From contig NZ_JADHDU010000001.1 of NCBI RefSeq assembly GCF_016820495.1, positions 744,257 to 808,256 on the forward strand: a DNA stretch of 64,000 bases. Direction: 5' to 3'. The stretch comes from Planococcus beigongshangi (GTDB lineage Bacteria; Bacillota; Bacilli; Bacillales_A; Planococcaceae). Made by a program: the position numbers and the translations under genes. Positions 25,660 through 33,168 of this stretch are shown in pieces; the stretch's first letter is position 1; each line of letters starts with the position of its first letter. Under the pieces are notes generated by a model, which saw only the letters and a list, made by a program, of their open reading frames with translations, made no database searches and had not been told where the DNA came from.

Positions 25660-28600
25660 ATGGCAGAAGGGCCAATACAAGGGTTATCCATCGGACTTGG
25701 GCTCGATACGACAGGTCTTGATAAAGGGCTGAAACACGTTAAGCAAAATTTGAAATTGGCATCTTCAGAAATGAAAGCCAATATGTCCGCGTTTGATCAC
25801 GGAGAAAAGTCTGTGCGGAAATACGAAACGCAATTGACCGGACTCAACAAGAAACTGGAATTGCAAAAAACTGCAACCAATTCAGCCCGCACTGAATATG
25901 AGCGTATGGTTGCGCAACACGGAGAAGGTTCCAGACAGGCCGAGCGAGCCGCTATTGCTTACAACAATGAAGTCGCTGCGGTGAATAATCTGGAGCGCCA
26001 CGTCAACAACCTGACGGATGAATTTCGCCAATTCCAGGTAGAGCAGGAAGCCGCGAACAGTGGGATGGGCCGTTTAGGTGCGTCACTCGACAATGTGGGC
26101 GGCAAAGTTTCGGCTATTGGCGGCAAAATGACCAGTGCTGGAAAAGGGTTGTCAGTGGGATTGACCGCACCGATTTTAGCGTTTGGTGCAGCGGGAATTG
26201 CGGCATTCAATGAAGTTGATGAGGCAATTGATACAATCATCACCAAAACAGGCGCAACGGGTGAAGCGGCAGAAGGATTCACGGAAAGTTTTAAAACCGT
26301 CGCCAAACGCGTGCCGCAGGACCTTCAATCTGTAGGTGAGGCTATCGGGGAAGTCAATACGCAGTTCGGGTTCATGGGTGAGGAGTTGGAAGACGCATCT
26401 GAAAGAATGCTGCAGTTTGCGGATATTAACGGAACGGATGTCACCTCTGCCTCTATTGCAGCCAAACAAGCCATTGAAGCGTATGGTTTGGCCAATGAAG
26501 ATTTAGACGACGTATTAGATGCGGTAACAAAAACGGCACAGGACACAGGCCAATCTGTGGATGATCTCTTCGATAAAACGACAAAAGGCGCTCCGCAAAT
26601 AAAAGCTCTAGGTTTGGAATTTGCAGAAGGTGCAGCGTTGATCGGTGGATTTGAAAAAGCTGGTGTTGATTCTAGCGCTGCGTTATCGAGTTTGAGCAAA
26701 GCACAAGTGATCTTTGCGGAGGACGGTAAAACGCTCGAAGAAGGACTAAATGACACTATGGACGCCATCATGGGCGCTAAAGATGAAACGGAAGCACTCA
26801 CCATTGCGGCGGAAGTATTCGGTACCAAAGGCGGACCGAGGATGGTCGACGCCATTCAACGCGGAACATTTAATTTAGAAGATTTCGCCGGTGCTGGTGA
26901 AAAAGCTGCAGGGGCTGTTGTAAATACGTTTGAAGAAACAGTTGACCCGATTGACCAGGCTGCCATTGCCATGAATAACGCAAAACTGGCTATGGGCGAA
27001 GTCGGAGATACGATTCAAGTGGCACTATTACCTTTCATGGAAAAAGCCACAGAAGTGCTGGGAAATGTCGCCGATAAATTCAGCGGGATGAGTCCGGAAG
27101 CTAAAAACGCAGCGCTCATGATCGGAGGAATCGCGGCGGCCGCTGGTCCTGTTTTAATGGTTCTCGGTGGTTTAGCGAGTGGGCTCGGTGCAGTCATTAC
27201 CTTTGTGGGATCTGCGGCAACCGCGGTGAGTATAATGGGTACGGGAGTGGCTGCGGCGACTCCGTTAATCGGTGGGCTGGCCACAGCTTTCACTGTATTG
27301 ACAGGGCCAGTCGGTTTAGGAATAGCAGCCATAGCCGGAATCACAGCAGCCGGTATCGGTTTGTACAATCATTTCAAGAACGATGCAATCCCAGAGGTTG
27401 ATCGGTTCGGTGATCAAATTTCCGATACTACAAAAGAAGCGCTCGGTAAATTCTTTGAGTTGTCTGATGGAGTCGGATCCGCACTTACTGAAATGGCCAT
27501 AACATCCGATGAAATGACAAAAGAAATGGCGGATACACTTTCCGGGAATTTTGCGAGCATGAACGAACAGATTTTAGAAGGTTTGCGAAACAGACATGCA
27601 GAAGAAGCGAATCTTTTGAAAGAATCCTTTGCTAATTCATCAGCATTAACAGCAGCGGAAGAGGAAGCCATTTTGAAACGTCAAGGATGGCGGCATGAAA
27701 TGGAACTGGCTGGACAAGAGGCGAAAGAGGCGCGGGCGCAAGAAATCATCCAGAAAGCCTATGATGAAAAACGCGATACCACTGAAGCGGAAGAAATTGA
27801 ATTGGAAGCTATCCGTACTTTCATGAACAACAAAGCGGTGGAATCATTATCTGCTAATGAAATGGAATCCAAAATTATTATGCAACGTATGAAGGATACC
27901 GCAGGCGCATTATCTGCTCAACAAGCAGCAGAAGTCGTTAAACGGTCTGCTGAGGCTCGTGATGGTGCTGTCAATGAAGCAGAGAAGCAATATGAGGAAA
28001 CGGTTGCGCAATACATTAACATGCGAGACAACACTGGCGAACTCACAGAAGAACAAGCAACAAAACTTATTGCTGAAGCGAAGAAAACTCGTGATCAGAC
28101 AGTCGGTCATGCAAAAAACATGCACAAAGAAGTGGTCGGTGAAGCGAAGCTGCAAGCCGAAGGACACATCGGTCACGTTAACTGGGAAACCGGAGAAATT
28201 CTTTCCAAGTGGGAAGTTTATAAGAATAACGTCGCTCGGAAATTTAAAGAATCCAATGAAAACAATATGGCTGATTTCAAACGATGGGGCGGCCAATTTT
28301 TGGACGCAGTAGAGTCGACGAAGAATAACGCAATTAAAGGCTGGAATAATTATAAGACCGGCATTAATAAAGTATTCCGGCAAGCTGGTCAAGATGGCCT
28401 TAATTCTCTCGGGTCCATGGTCAATGGTGTGATAAAGGGAATCAACTGGGTCCTGAGTAAACTGAACGTGAAAACAATCGGTTTCTGGGCAGTTCCGAAT
28501 ATCTTAGGTCAACAAAGTGCTGGCACAAAGTCCGGCGCACCGGTTAAAGCCTATGCGCACGGCACGAAAGGCCATACCGGCGGACTTGCGTTAGTCGGGG

Positions 28601-29796
28601 ATGGCGTCGGATCGAATGCGGGTTCTGAATTAATTCGAACACCGGATGGGAAAGTCGGGTTATCTCCGGCAACGAATACCCTCCTGGATTTGCCGAAAGG
28701 CACGATGGTCCTATCTGCCACCGAGACGAAGAAATTATTTAATTCTGTTCCGCGATACGCAAACGGAATCGGCGATATGTTTTCTGCTGCATGGGGAGCA
28801 GGGAAGAATTTATTCAATGCTGGCAAAGCCAAAGTATTTGATATTTTTGATTACCTGGCAAATCCCAAAAAACTGTTAGATGTTGGACTGGCTGCTGTCG
28901 GATTCAAAATGCCGTCAATCGGTGGATTTATGAAGGATGTATTGTCTGGCGGCTTGAACAAAGCTAAGTCAGGGGCAATTGATTTCATCAAAAATAAACT
29001 CGCCATTTTCGAAGAATCGGCAGGCGGTAACGGTCAAGGATTCGGACCGAAATTCCGGCTGACTTCAAAACGCGGCTGGCGGATTCATCCGATCACAGGC
29101 AAACGATCCTTCCATCAGGGCGATGACTGGGGCGCTCCAAGTGGCACACCGATTGCGTCACAGGCGTCGGGTACCGTTTCATTCTCTGGCTACCTGCCGT
29201 CACGTGGGAATACGGTTCGGGTGAAGAGTGGCATCTATGAGCATTTGTATCAACACAACTCACGAAATTCAGTGAGCGCCGGACAGGCTGTAAGAAAAGG
29301 GCAGACGGTTGGATTGGTCGGTTCCACAGGCGATTCCACAGGCCCGCATTTACACCATGAACTGAAAAAGAACGGTGTAAATATTAACCCAAGCGGTTTA
29401 GCAACAGGCGGTATGACTACCGGCTTCACGGCTTCCACGCTGCACGAAGAGGGCTATCCAGAGATCGTAATCCCGACAGCGCCGAAACGTCGCACAGATG
29501 CCATGAAACTGCTCGCGCTTGCGGCTAAGAAGATTCAAGGCGGCGACAGTAACGTGATTCGCCCGAATCAATTGCCGAATGTGCAAGGGAATAATACGAT
29601 AGATGCATTAGTAGCTGCGGCGATGAGAACAAATGAATTTTTGATGCAGCAGAATCAACTATTGATGCAACTATTACAGAAAGACGGAAACGTCTATATG
29701 GACAGTGATGCTCTTGTGGGAGCAATCGGTAAACCTATGGACGTTTATGCTGGGAGCGCATCGAGATCAAGTTCCTACATGAAAGGTATAAAATAA
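25660..29796 (+). CDS. Phage tail tape measure protein with M23 peptidase domain
   Basis: 1378 aa from the ATG after AAAGGAGAAGGTGAG; the longer frame upstream crosses the leader hairpin. Residues 1-150 are coiled coil; 170-430 match the PhageMin_Tail core (SVGLTAPILAFGAAGIAAFN, GGPRMVDAIQRGTFNLEDF); several hydrophobic stretches lie near 485-570; a long charged helical part follows. At 1132-1245 there is an M23/LytM zinc peptidase with His1152/Asp1156 (HQGDD) and HLH at 1230-1232. The protein sets tail length and its peptidase aids wall penetration. It is complete, with a terminator straight after, and no distal tail genes follow. Confidence 0.92.
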   Translation: MAEGPIQGLSIGLGLDTTGLDKGLKHVKQNLKLASSEMKANMSAFDHGEKSVRKYETQLTGLNKKLELQKTATNSARTEYERMVAQHGEGSRQAERAAIAYNNEVAAVNNLERHVNNLTDEFRQFQVEQEAANSGMGRLGASLDNVGGKVSAIGGKMTSAGKGLSVGLTAPILAFGAAGIAAFNEVDEAIDTIITKTGATGEAAEGFTESFKTVAKRVPQDLQSVGEAIGEVNTQFGFMGEELEDASERMLQFADINGTDVTSASIAAKQAIEAYGLANEDLDDVLDAVTKTAQDTGQSVDDLFDKTTKGAPQIKALGLEFAEGAALIGGFEKAGVDSSAALSSLSKAQVIFAEDGKTLEEGLNDTMDAIMGAKDETEALTIAAEVFGTKGGPRMVDAIQRGTFNLEDFAGAGEKAAGAVVNTFEETVDPIDQAAIAMNNAKLAMGEVGDTIQVALLPFMEKATEVLGNVADKFSGMSPEAKNAALMIGGIAAAAGPVLMVLGGLASGLGAVITFVGSAATAVSIMGTGVAAATPLIGGLATAFTVLTGPVGLGIAAIAGITAAGIGLYNHFKNDAIPEVDRFGDQISDTTKEALGKFFELSDGVGSALTEMAITSDEMTKEMADTLSGNFASMNEQILEGLRNRHAEEANLLKESFANSSALTAAEEEAILKRQGWRHEMELAGQEAKEARAQEIIQKAYDEKRDTTEAEEIELEAIRTFMNNKAVESLSANEMESKIIMQRMKDTAGALSAQQAAEVVKRSAEARDGAVNEAEKQYEETVAQYINMRDNTGELTEEQATKLIAEAKKTRDQTVGHAKNMHKEVVGEAKLQAEGHIGHVNWETGEILSKWEVYKNNVARKFKESNENNMADFKRWGGQFLDAVESTKNNAIKGWNNYKTGINKVFRQAGQDGLNSLGSMVNGVIKGINWVLSKLNVKTIGFWAVPNILGQQSAGTKSGAPVKAYAHGTKGHTGGLALVGDGVGSNAGSELIRTPDGKVGLSPATNTLLDLPKGTMVLSATETKKLFNSVPRYANGIGDMFSAAWGAGKNLFNAGKAKVFDIFDYLANPKKLLDVGLAAVGFKMPSIGGFMKDVLSGGLNKAKSGAIDFIKNKLAIFEESAGGNGQGFGPKFRLTSKRGWRIHPITGKRSFHQGDDWGAPSGTPIASQASGTVSFSGYLPSRGNTVRVKSGIYEHLYQHNSRNSVSAGQAVRKGQTVGLVGSTGDSTGPHLHHELKKNGVNINPSGLATGGMTTGFTASTLHEEGYPEIVIPTAPKRRTDAMKLLALAAKKIQGGDSNVIRPNQLPNVQGNNTIDALVAAAMRTNEFLMQQNQLLMQLLQKDGNVYMDSDALVGAIGKPMDVYAGSASRSSSYMKGIK

Positions 29797-29802
29797 AACG
29801 AA

Positions 29803-29830
29803 AGCAGCCATTTAGTTGGCTGTTTTTTTT
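29803..29830 (+). terminator. Intrinsic terminator after the tape measure gene
   Basis: GCAGCCA, short loop, TGGCTG and eight or more T. It closes the late module and separates it from the cargo. Confidence 0.88.
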
Positions 29831-29896
29831 TATGGAATAAAGGAGAAGCGGAGAGATTAAGCGAATATAGAATTAATCAATTTGGAGGTGTAACCC

Positions 29897-30064
29897 ATGT
29901 ATCACAATCTTTACATCCAGCGCCGGGAACGCCGGTTAAGTCAAAAGAATCTCGCAAAGCTGTTGCGGATCAGCCAGTCGTCTTATCAAAACAAGGAAAT
30001 CGGCAGAACGGCTTTTACATTACCGGAAGCTGTGGCACTGGCGGAATACTTCAGCACAACGTAA
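29897..30064 (+). CDS. Small XRE helix-turn-helix protein (55 aa)
   Basis: Strong TTGGAGGTG before the ATG. The whole product is one helix-turn-helix: YIQRRERRLSQKNLAKLLRI, then SQSSYQNKEIGRTAFTLPEA, and ends soon after. Similar mini-regulators occur in phage and integrative elements. It stands alone between the tape measure terminator and the toxin-antitoxin block, and might regulate either; that is not shown. Confidence 0.7.
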   Translation: MYHNLYIQRRERRLSQKNLAKLLRISQSSYQNKEIGRTAFTLPEAVALAEYFSTT

Positions 30065-30185
30065 GTGAAAGCTATGCTTTTTACTTTTTTCTTGCTACAT
30101 TTTTTAGCGAGTGTTAGTATTATAATAACAAGATTGACACTACAGATGGTGCGGATGTGATTATGAATTGGGCCAGAAAGAAAAA

Positions 30186-30425
30186 ATGTTAATTAAATTC
30201 AAAAGAAGTCCGAGAGACTGTACTTATCGTGAAGTTGTTTCGTTGCTTCAACGATATGGATTTATTATTAAAGAAAGAGCAGGGAAAGGTTCCCATAGCA
30301 AGGTGCATCATCCGGTTCATAAAGATCTAAGGTGGACACTTTCCAAAGACAAACCTATGAGTGTCTTTCATATTGAAGAGGTAGTAAGAATGGTAGAGGA
30401 GGTTGAGAGGCGTGAAGAAGAATAG
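30186..30425 (+). CDS. HicA-like mRNA interferase toxin
   Basis: 79 aa. Short double-stranded-RNA-binding-like fold: YREVVSLLQRYGFIIKER, then the catalytic motif GKGSHSKVHHP (His37) and a C-terminal helix. HicA toxins bind and cut mRNA. I start at the ATG at 30186; a TTG 18 nt upstream is possible, and neither has a strong ribosome-binding site, which would keep toxin output low. It overlaps the hicB-like gene by 14 nt, in the standard hicA-hicB order. Confidence 0.8.
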   Translation: MLIKFKRSPRDCTYREVVSLLQRYGFIIKERAGKGSHSKVHHPVHKDLRWTLSKDKPMSVFHIEEVVRMVEEVERREEE

Positions 30426-31008
30426 TTTCTCAATGGAGCAGTTCTTAGAAATGGATTACAAGATAGTCATTGATCCTTATGTAAATGAAGAATATGGGGA
30501 GAAGGGTTATGTTATTACTTGCCCTGACTTGGCAGGGATAAAAGTTTTTGGGAAAAGTATAGAAGAGGCCTTTGAAGAGTTATATGAAGCGAAGATAGCG
30601 TGGTTTGAAATGAAAGAAGAACTTGGGGAAGAGGTTCTCATGCCTGAAATGAAAAGTAAACCATCAGGCAGACTAACTCTTAGACTACCAATTTTTCTTC
30701 ATGAAAAAGTAATAGATTACTCGGAAAGAAATAATACATCTTTAAATAATGCAATTTCATTTTTGATTTCAGAAGGGTTAAATTCTGTTGAAATTAAATC
30801 AGTGAAGAAAGAAATGGCAGCACTAACTAGGGAAATTAAGAAGATAGAGAGTACTTCCATGTGGGGTATTGCTTTTGATGAAGAAGTTTCGTCGAAAAAA
30901 GTATTTGATTTAGGATTCGCTAAAAGTTATAAAAAGAACACTGATAATCTGCATCACATAAACCCGGTAGCGGGTAACCGGTTATTTAGAGAATTAGCGC
31001 ATAATTAA
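30412..31008 (+). CDS. Long HicB-like antitoxin with C-terminal extension
   Basis: 198 aa from a GTG 9 nt after GAGGAGG. Residues 16-80 are the HicB partial RNase H-like domain (YKIVIDPYVNEEYGEKGYV, CPDLAGIKVFGKSIEEAFEE); 85-125 look like an Arc/ribbon-helix-helix DNA-binding part (RLTLRLPIFLHEKVIDYSE); 126-198 form an extra tail rich in Lys and Asn that ordinary HicB lacks. With a SecB-like gene next door, this tail is a candidate chaperone-addiction region. It should neutralise HicA and repress the operon. Confidence 0.78.
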   Translation: MKKNSFSMEQFLEMDYKIVIDPYVNEEYGEKGYVITCPDLAGIKVFGKSIEEAFEELYEAKIAWFEMKEELGEEVLMPEMKSKPSGRLTLRLPIFLHEKVIDYSERNNTSLNNAISFLISEGLNSVEIKSVKKEMAALTREIKKIESTSMWGIAFDEEVSSKKVFDLGFAKSYKKNTDNLHHINPVAGNRLFRELAHN

Positions 31009-31027
31009 ATGACTGAGGAGTATGATT

Positions 31028-31423
31028 ATGGAAAGAAATATTACAGCAAGTATAGTAGATATGGAATTAAGAGAAGTCACATGCAAAACAAGAGCTAAAA
31101 AACAAAAGTTCAGTACTACTTTAGAATATAGTTATGAAATAGAAGGTACTAATGTGAGATATGATTGCGCATTTGATTTTAAGCTTACTACCACTCATAT
31201 AAAAGCCAAATATTTTTATGAAGTATCCATAAATGATATTGAAGAAGAAGATTTGGAAGAGTTTATACTAGAAGAAGAAGAAGAAGTCTTTTTTCCGCTA
31301 CTTAGTAAAATGTCGGGATTAATAATGAAATTTACTGATGAAATTAATCCGTTTCCTTTCGTAACCCCCGTAGAATTTTGGGAAATGAAAAATTTAGATT
31401 TTAAAGAAAGAGAGGAGCTATAG
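31028..31423 (+). CDS. SecB-like chaperone of a toxin-antitoxin-chaperone module
   Basis: 131 aa. I start at the ATG 7 nt after GAGGAG; one 6 nt earlier is too close. An N-terminal strand pattern (ITASIVDMELREVTC, KFSTTLEYSYEIEG) and the C-terminal block EVFFPLLSKMSGLIMKFTDE, then PFPFVTPVEFWE follow the SecB plan (FPYARE...LPPVNFDALY). SecB is normally a proteobacterial export chaperone, rare in Firmicutes, so a solitary copy behind hicAB points to the TAC type (as Rv1957 with HigBA). It ends inside its own terminator. The call rests on motif reading, without a search. Confidence 0.68.
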   Translation: MERNITASIVDMELREVTCKTRAKKQKFSTTLEYSYEIEGTNVRYDCAFDFKLTTTHIKAKYFYEVSINDIEEEDLEEFILEEEEEVFFPLLSKMSGLIMKFTDEINPFPFVTPVEFWEMKNLDFKEREEL

Positions 31424-31436
31424 CTCTTCTCTTTTT
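31410..31436 (+). terminator. Terminator overlapping the end of the SecB-like gene
   Basis: GAGAGGAGC-tata-GCTCTTCTC followed by five T; the stop codon lies in the loop. Confidence 0.85.
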
Positions 31437-31495
31437 ATATGCGGCTATACAAGGTAGTATTGAAAACTATATGCGAAATGCCTTAAAATTATATT

Positions 31496-31515
31496 GCCCA
31501 CGAAACGCCCACGAC
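31496..31515 (+). repeat. Right arm-type integrase sites
   Basis: GCCCACGAA and GCCCACGAC, 11 nt apart, the same motif pair and spacing as inside attL. They lie about 100 bp from attR. Confidence 0.6.
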
Positions 31516-31614
31516 TTATTTGTATATCATATAACTCTATATTAATGAAGAAACTCAAAAACGTTGTTAATTCAACATTTCGGAAGAGTGTATTATACTA
31601 TTTAAAGCGCACAT

Positions 31615-31632
31615 AATTTTGCTATAATTTAG
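31615..31632 (+). repeat. attR core with residual xerC -10
   Basis: Exact second copy of AATTTTGCTATAATTTAG, followed by the chromosomal arm AGGCTTTTT. It keeps TGCTATAAT, an extended -10, but the element supplies only weak -35 candidates (TTTAAA at 31601, spacer 16). Confidence 0.85.
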
Positions 31633-31711
31633 AGGCTTTTTATTAATGCTTCATACCACCCGGCTTCATCTTATGCGGAAAAGTCCAGAGAGGAAAGGGC
31701 GGATTGACAAT

Positions 31712-32605
31712 ATGACAAAAGAAGAAATGGTCCGGTCTTTCATCAGCTATATCCAATTGGAGAAAAATTATTCCGAGCACACCGTTCATCATTATGAATA
31801 TGATCTGGCCGGTTTTTTTCTTTTTCTGGAAAGTGAAGGCGTGGACGACCTAAACCAGGTCGAATACGTGCACGCGCGAAATTACATGACGAAACTATAT
31901 GAAGAGAAATTATCGAGACCAACCGTCTCCCGTAAAATATCTGCCATCCGTTCATTCTTTAAATATGGAAACCGGGAATTCGGGCTCAGTGAAGAAGCGT
32001 TCCGGTCACTGTATCATCCGAAGAAGGAAGAACGGCTTCCCCAATTTTTCTATGAAGAGGAGCTGGCGGCGCTATTCGAATCGGTTAAAGGCGAAGATCA
32101 TTTATCCATCCGTAATACTGCACTCCTTGAGCTGCTGTATGCTACCGGCATGCGTGTCAGTGAATGTGTCTCCATCCGGCTGAAAGATCTTGACCGGCAT
32201 ATGCAGATCGTCAAGGTCATGGGCAAGGGCCGTAAAGAACGTTACATACCCTACGGACAATTTGCCCACGATGCGCTGGAACTATATATCGATGAAGTGC
32301 GTCCTAAACTAATGAAAAACTCTGAACACGATGGGTTATTCGTCAATAGCCGCGGCAATCTTGTGACTGCCCGCGGAATTCGCCATATTTTGACTGAATG
32401 CATGAAGAAGGCTTCAGCCAATTCCAATATCTATCCGCATATGATCCGGCACAGCTTTGCGACCCATTTGCTGAACAACGGGGCCGATCTGCGGACGGTG
32501 CAGGAATTACTCGGACATTCGCATCTGGCTTCGACGCAGGTGTATACACATGTTACAAAAGAGCATTTAAGGAAAACATATTTGAATTCACATCCGCGAG
32601 CATAG
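31712..32605 (+). CDS. xerC: Tyrosine recombinase XerC (CodV)
   Basis: Chromosome dimer resolution recombinase acting with XerD at dif. N-terminal SAM-like domain ([19 protein letters not shown]) and catalytic domain with Arg in YATGMRVSE, the HxxR of [24 protein letters not shown] with the nucleophile Tyr near the end. I start at ATG 31712 (297 aa), which aligns with family starts; the frame runs further upstream without support. It is chromosomal, not part of the element: the usual first gene of xerC-hslV-hslU-codY. Confidence 0.95.
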   Translation: MTKEEMVRSFISYIQLEKNYSEHTVHHYEYDLAGFFLFLESEGVDDLNQVEYVHARNYMTKLYEEKLSRPTVSRKISAIRSFFKYGNREFGLSEEAFRSLYHPKKEERLPQFFYEEELAALFESVKGEDHLSIRNTALLELLYATGMRVSECVSIRLKDLDRHMQIVKVMGKGRKERYIPYGQFAHDALELYIDEVRPKLMKNSEHDGLFVNSRGNLVTARGIRHILTECMKKASANSNIYPHMIRHSFATHLLNNGADLRTVQELLGHSHLASTQVYTHVTKEHLRKTYLNSHPRA

Positions 32606-32619
32606 AGAGGGGAAAAAGA

Positions 32620-33168
32620 ATGGAACAATTTCATGCAACCACGATATTCGCAGTCCGACATAACGGGGAATGCGCAATGTCGGGGGATGGACAGGTGACG
32701 TTCGGCAACGCCGTCGTCATGAAACATACAGCCAGAAAAGTGCGCAGATTATACAACGGCCAGGTATTGACCGGATTTGCCGGTTCCGTCGCCGACGCTT
32801 TCACTCTTTTCGAAATGTTTGAAGGTAAACTGACCGAATACGATGGCAACCTCCAGCGGGCAGCTGTTGAACTTGCCAAACAATGGCGCGGGGATAAGAT
32901 GCTGCGTCAGCTGGAAGCGATGCTGATCGTGATGAATAAAGAGGAGCTTCTCCTCGTTTCCGGAACAGGCGAAGTCATCGAGCCGGATGATGGCATCCTT
33001 GCCATCGGATCAGGCGGCAACTATGCCCTGGCTGCCGGTCGGGCGCTGAAAAAATACGCAGGGGAAAACTTGACTGCACGGGACATCGCCCAGTCGGCTC
33101 TCGAGACGGCTGCCGATATCTGCGTTTACACCAACCACCAGATCGTTGTGGAGGAGCTGACAAAATGA
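32620..33168 (+). CDS. hslV: ATP-dependent protease subunit HslV (ClpQ)
   Basis: Peptidase of the HslUV (ClpYQ) complex, 182 aa. [21 protein letters not shown] and [18 protein letters not shown] are diagnostic. Its N-terminus is MEQFHATT; the N-terminal Ser reported as nucleophile in B. subtilis ClpQ (MSSFHATT) is absent, so after processing the Thr of HATTI would be expected to act. GAGAGGGG precedes the ATG. It overlaps hslU by 4 nt. Confidence 0.96.
   Translation: MEQFHATTIFAVRHNGECAMSGDGQVTFGNAVVMKHTARKVRRLYNGQVLTGFAGSVADAFTLFEMFEGKLTEYDGNLQRAAVELAKQWRGDKMLRQLEAMLIVMNKEELLLVSGTGEVIEPDDGILAIGSGGNYALAAGRALKKYAGENLTARDIAQSALETAADICVYTNHQIVVEELTK

Larger units (their letters stand above)
15446..31632. 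mobile_element. Integrated phage satellite (PICI/SaPI-like), about 16.2 kb
   Basis: Bounded by the 18-bp direct repeat between trmFO and xerC. Gene order is integrase and repressor leftward, then Cro-like and DUF771 genes, Prim-Pol, DUF927 helicase-like, iteron origin, late regulators, candidate cos, short tail module, terminator and cargo. Terminase, portal, capsid, baseplate, holin and endolysin genes are all missing, yet the modules are intact and separated by working-looking terminators. Size and order fit Gram-positive phage-inducible chromosomal islands better than a decayed prophage. The base composition is AT-richer than the core, most strongly in the cargo block at the right end. Confidence 0.8.

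Noticed and set aside
15446-31632. A complete or recently decayed prophage
   Set aside because: No trace of terminase, portal, protease, capsid, baseplate or lysis genes, while the remaining modules are intact, tightly packed and ended by good terminators. A satellite explains this better.
31712-32605. xerC as a second integrase of the element
   Set aside because: It lies outside attR and has the family sequence and neighbours (hslV-hslU-codY) of chromosomal XerC.
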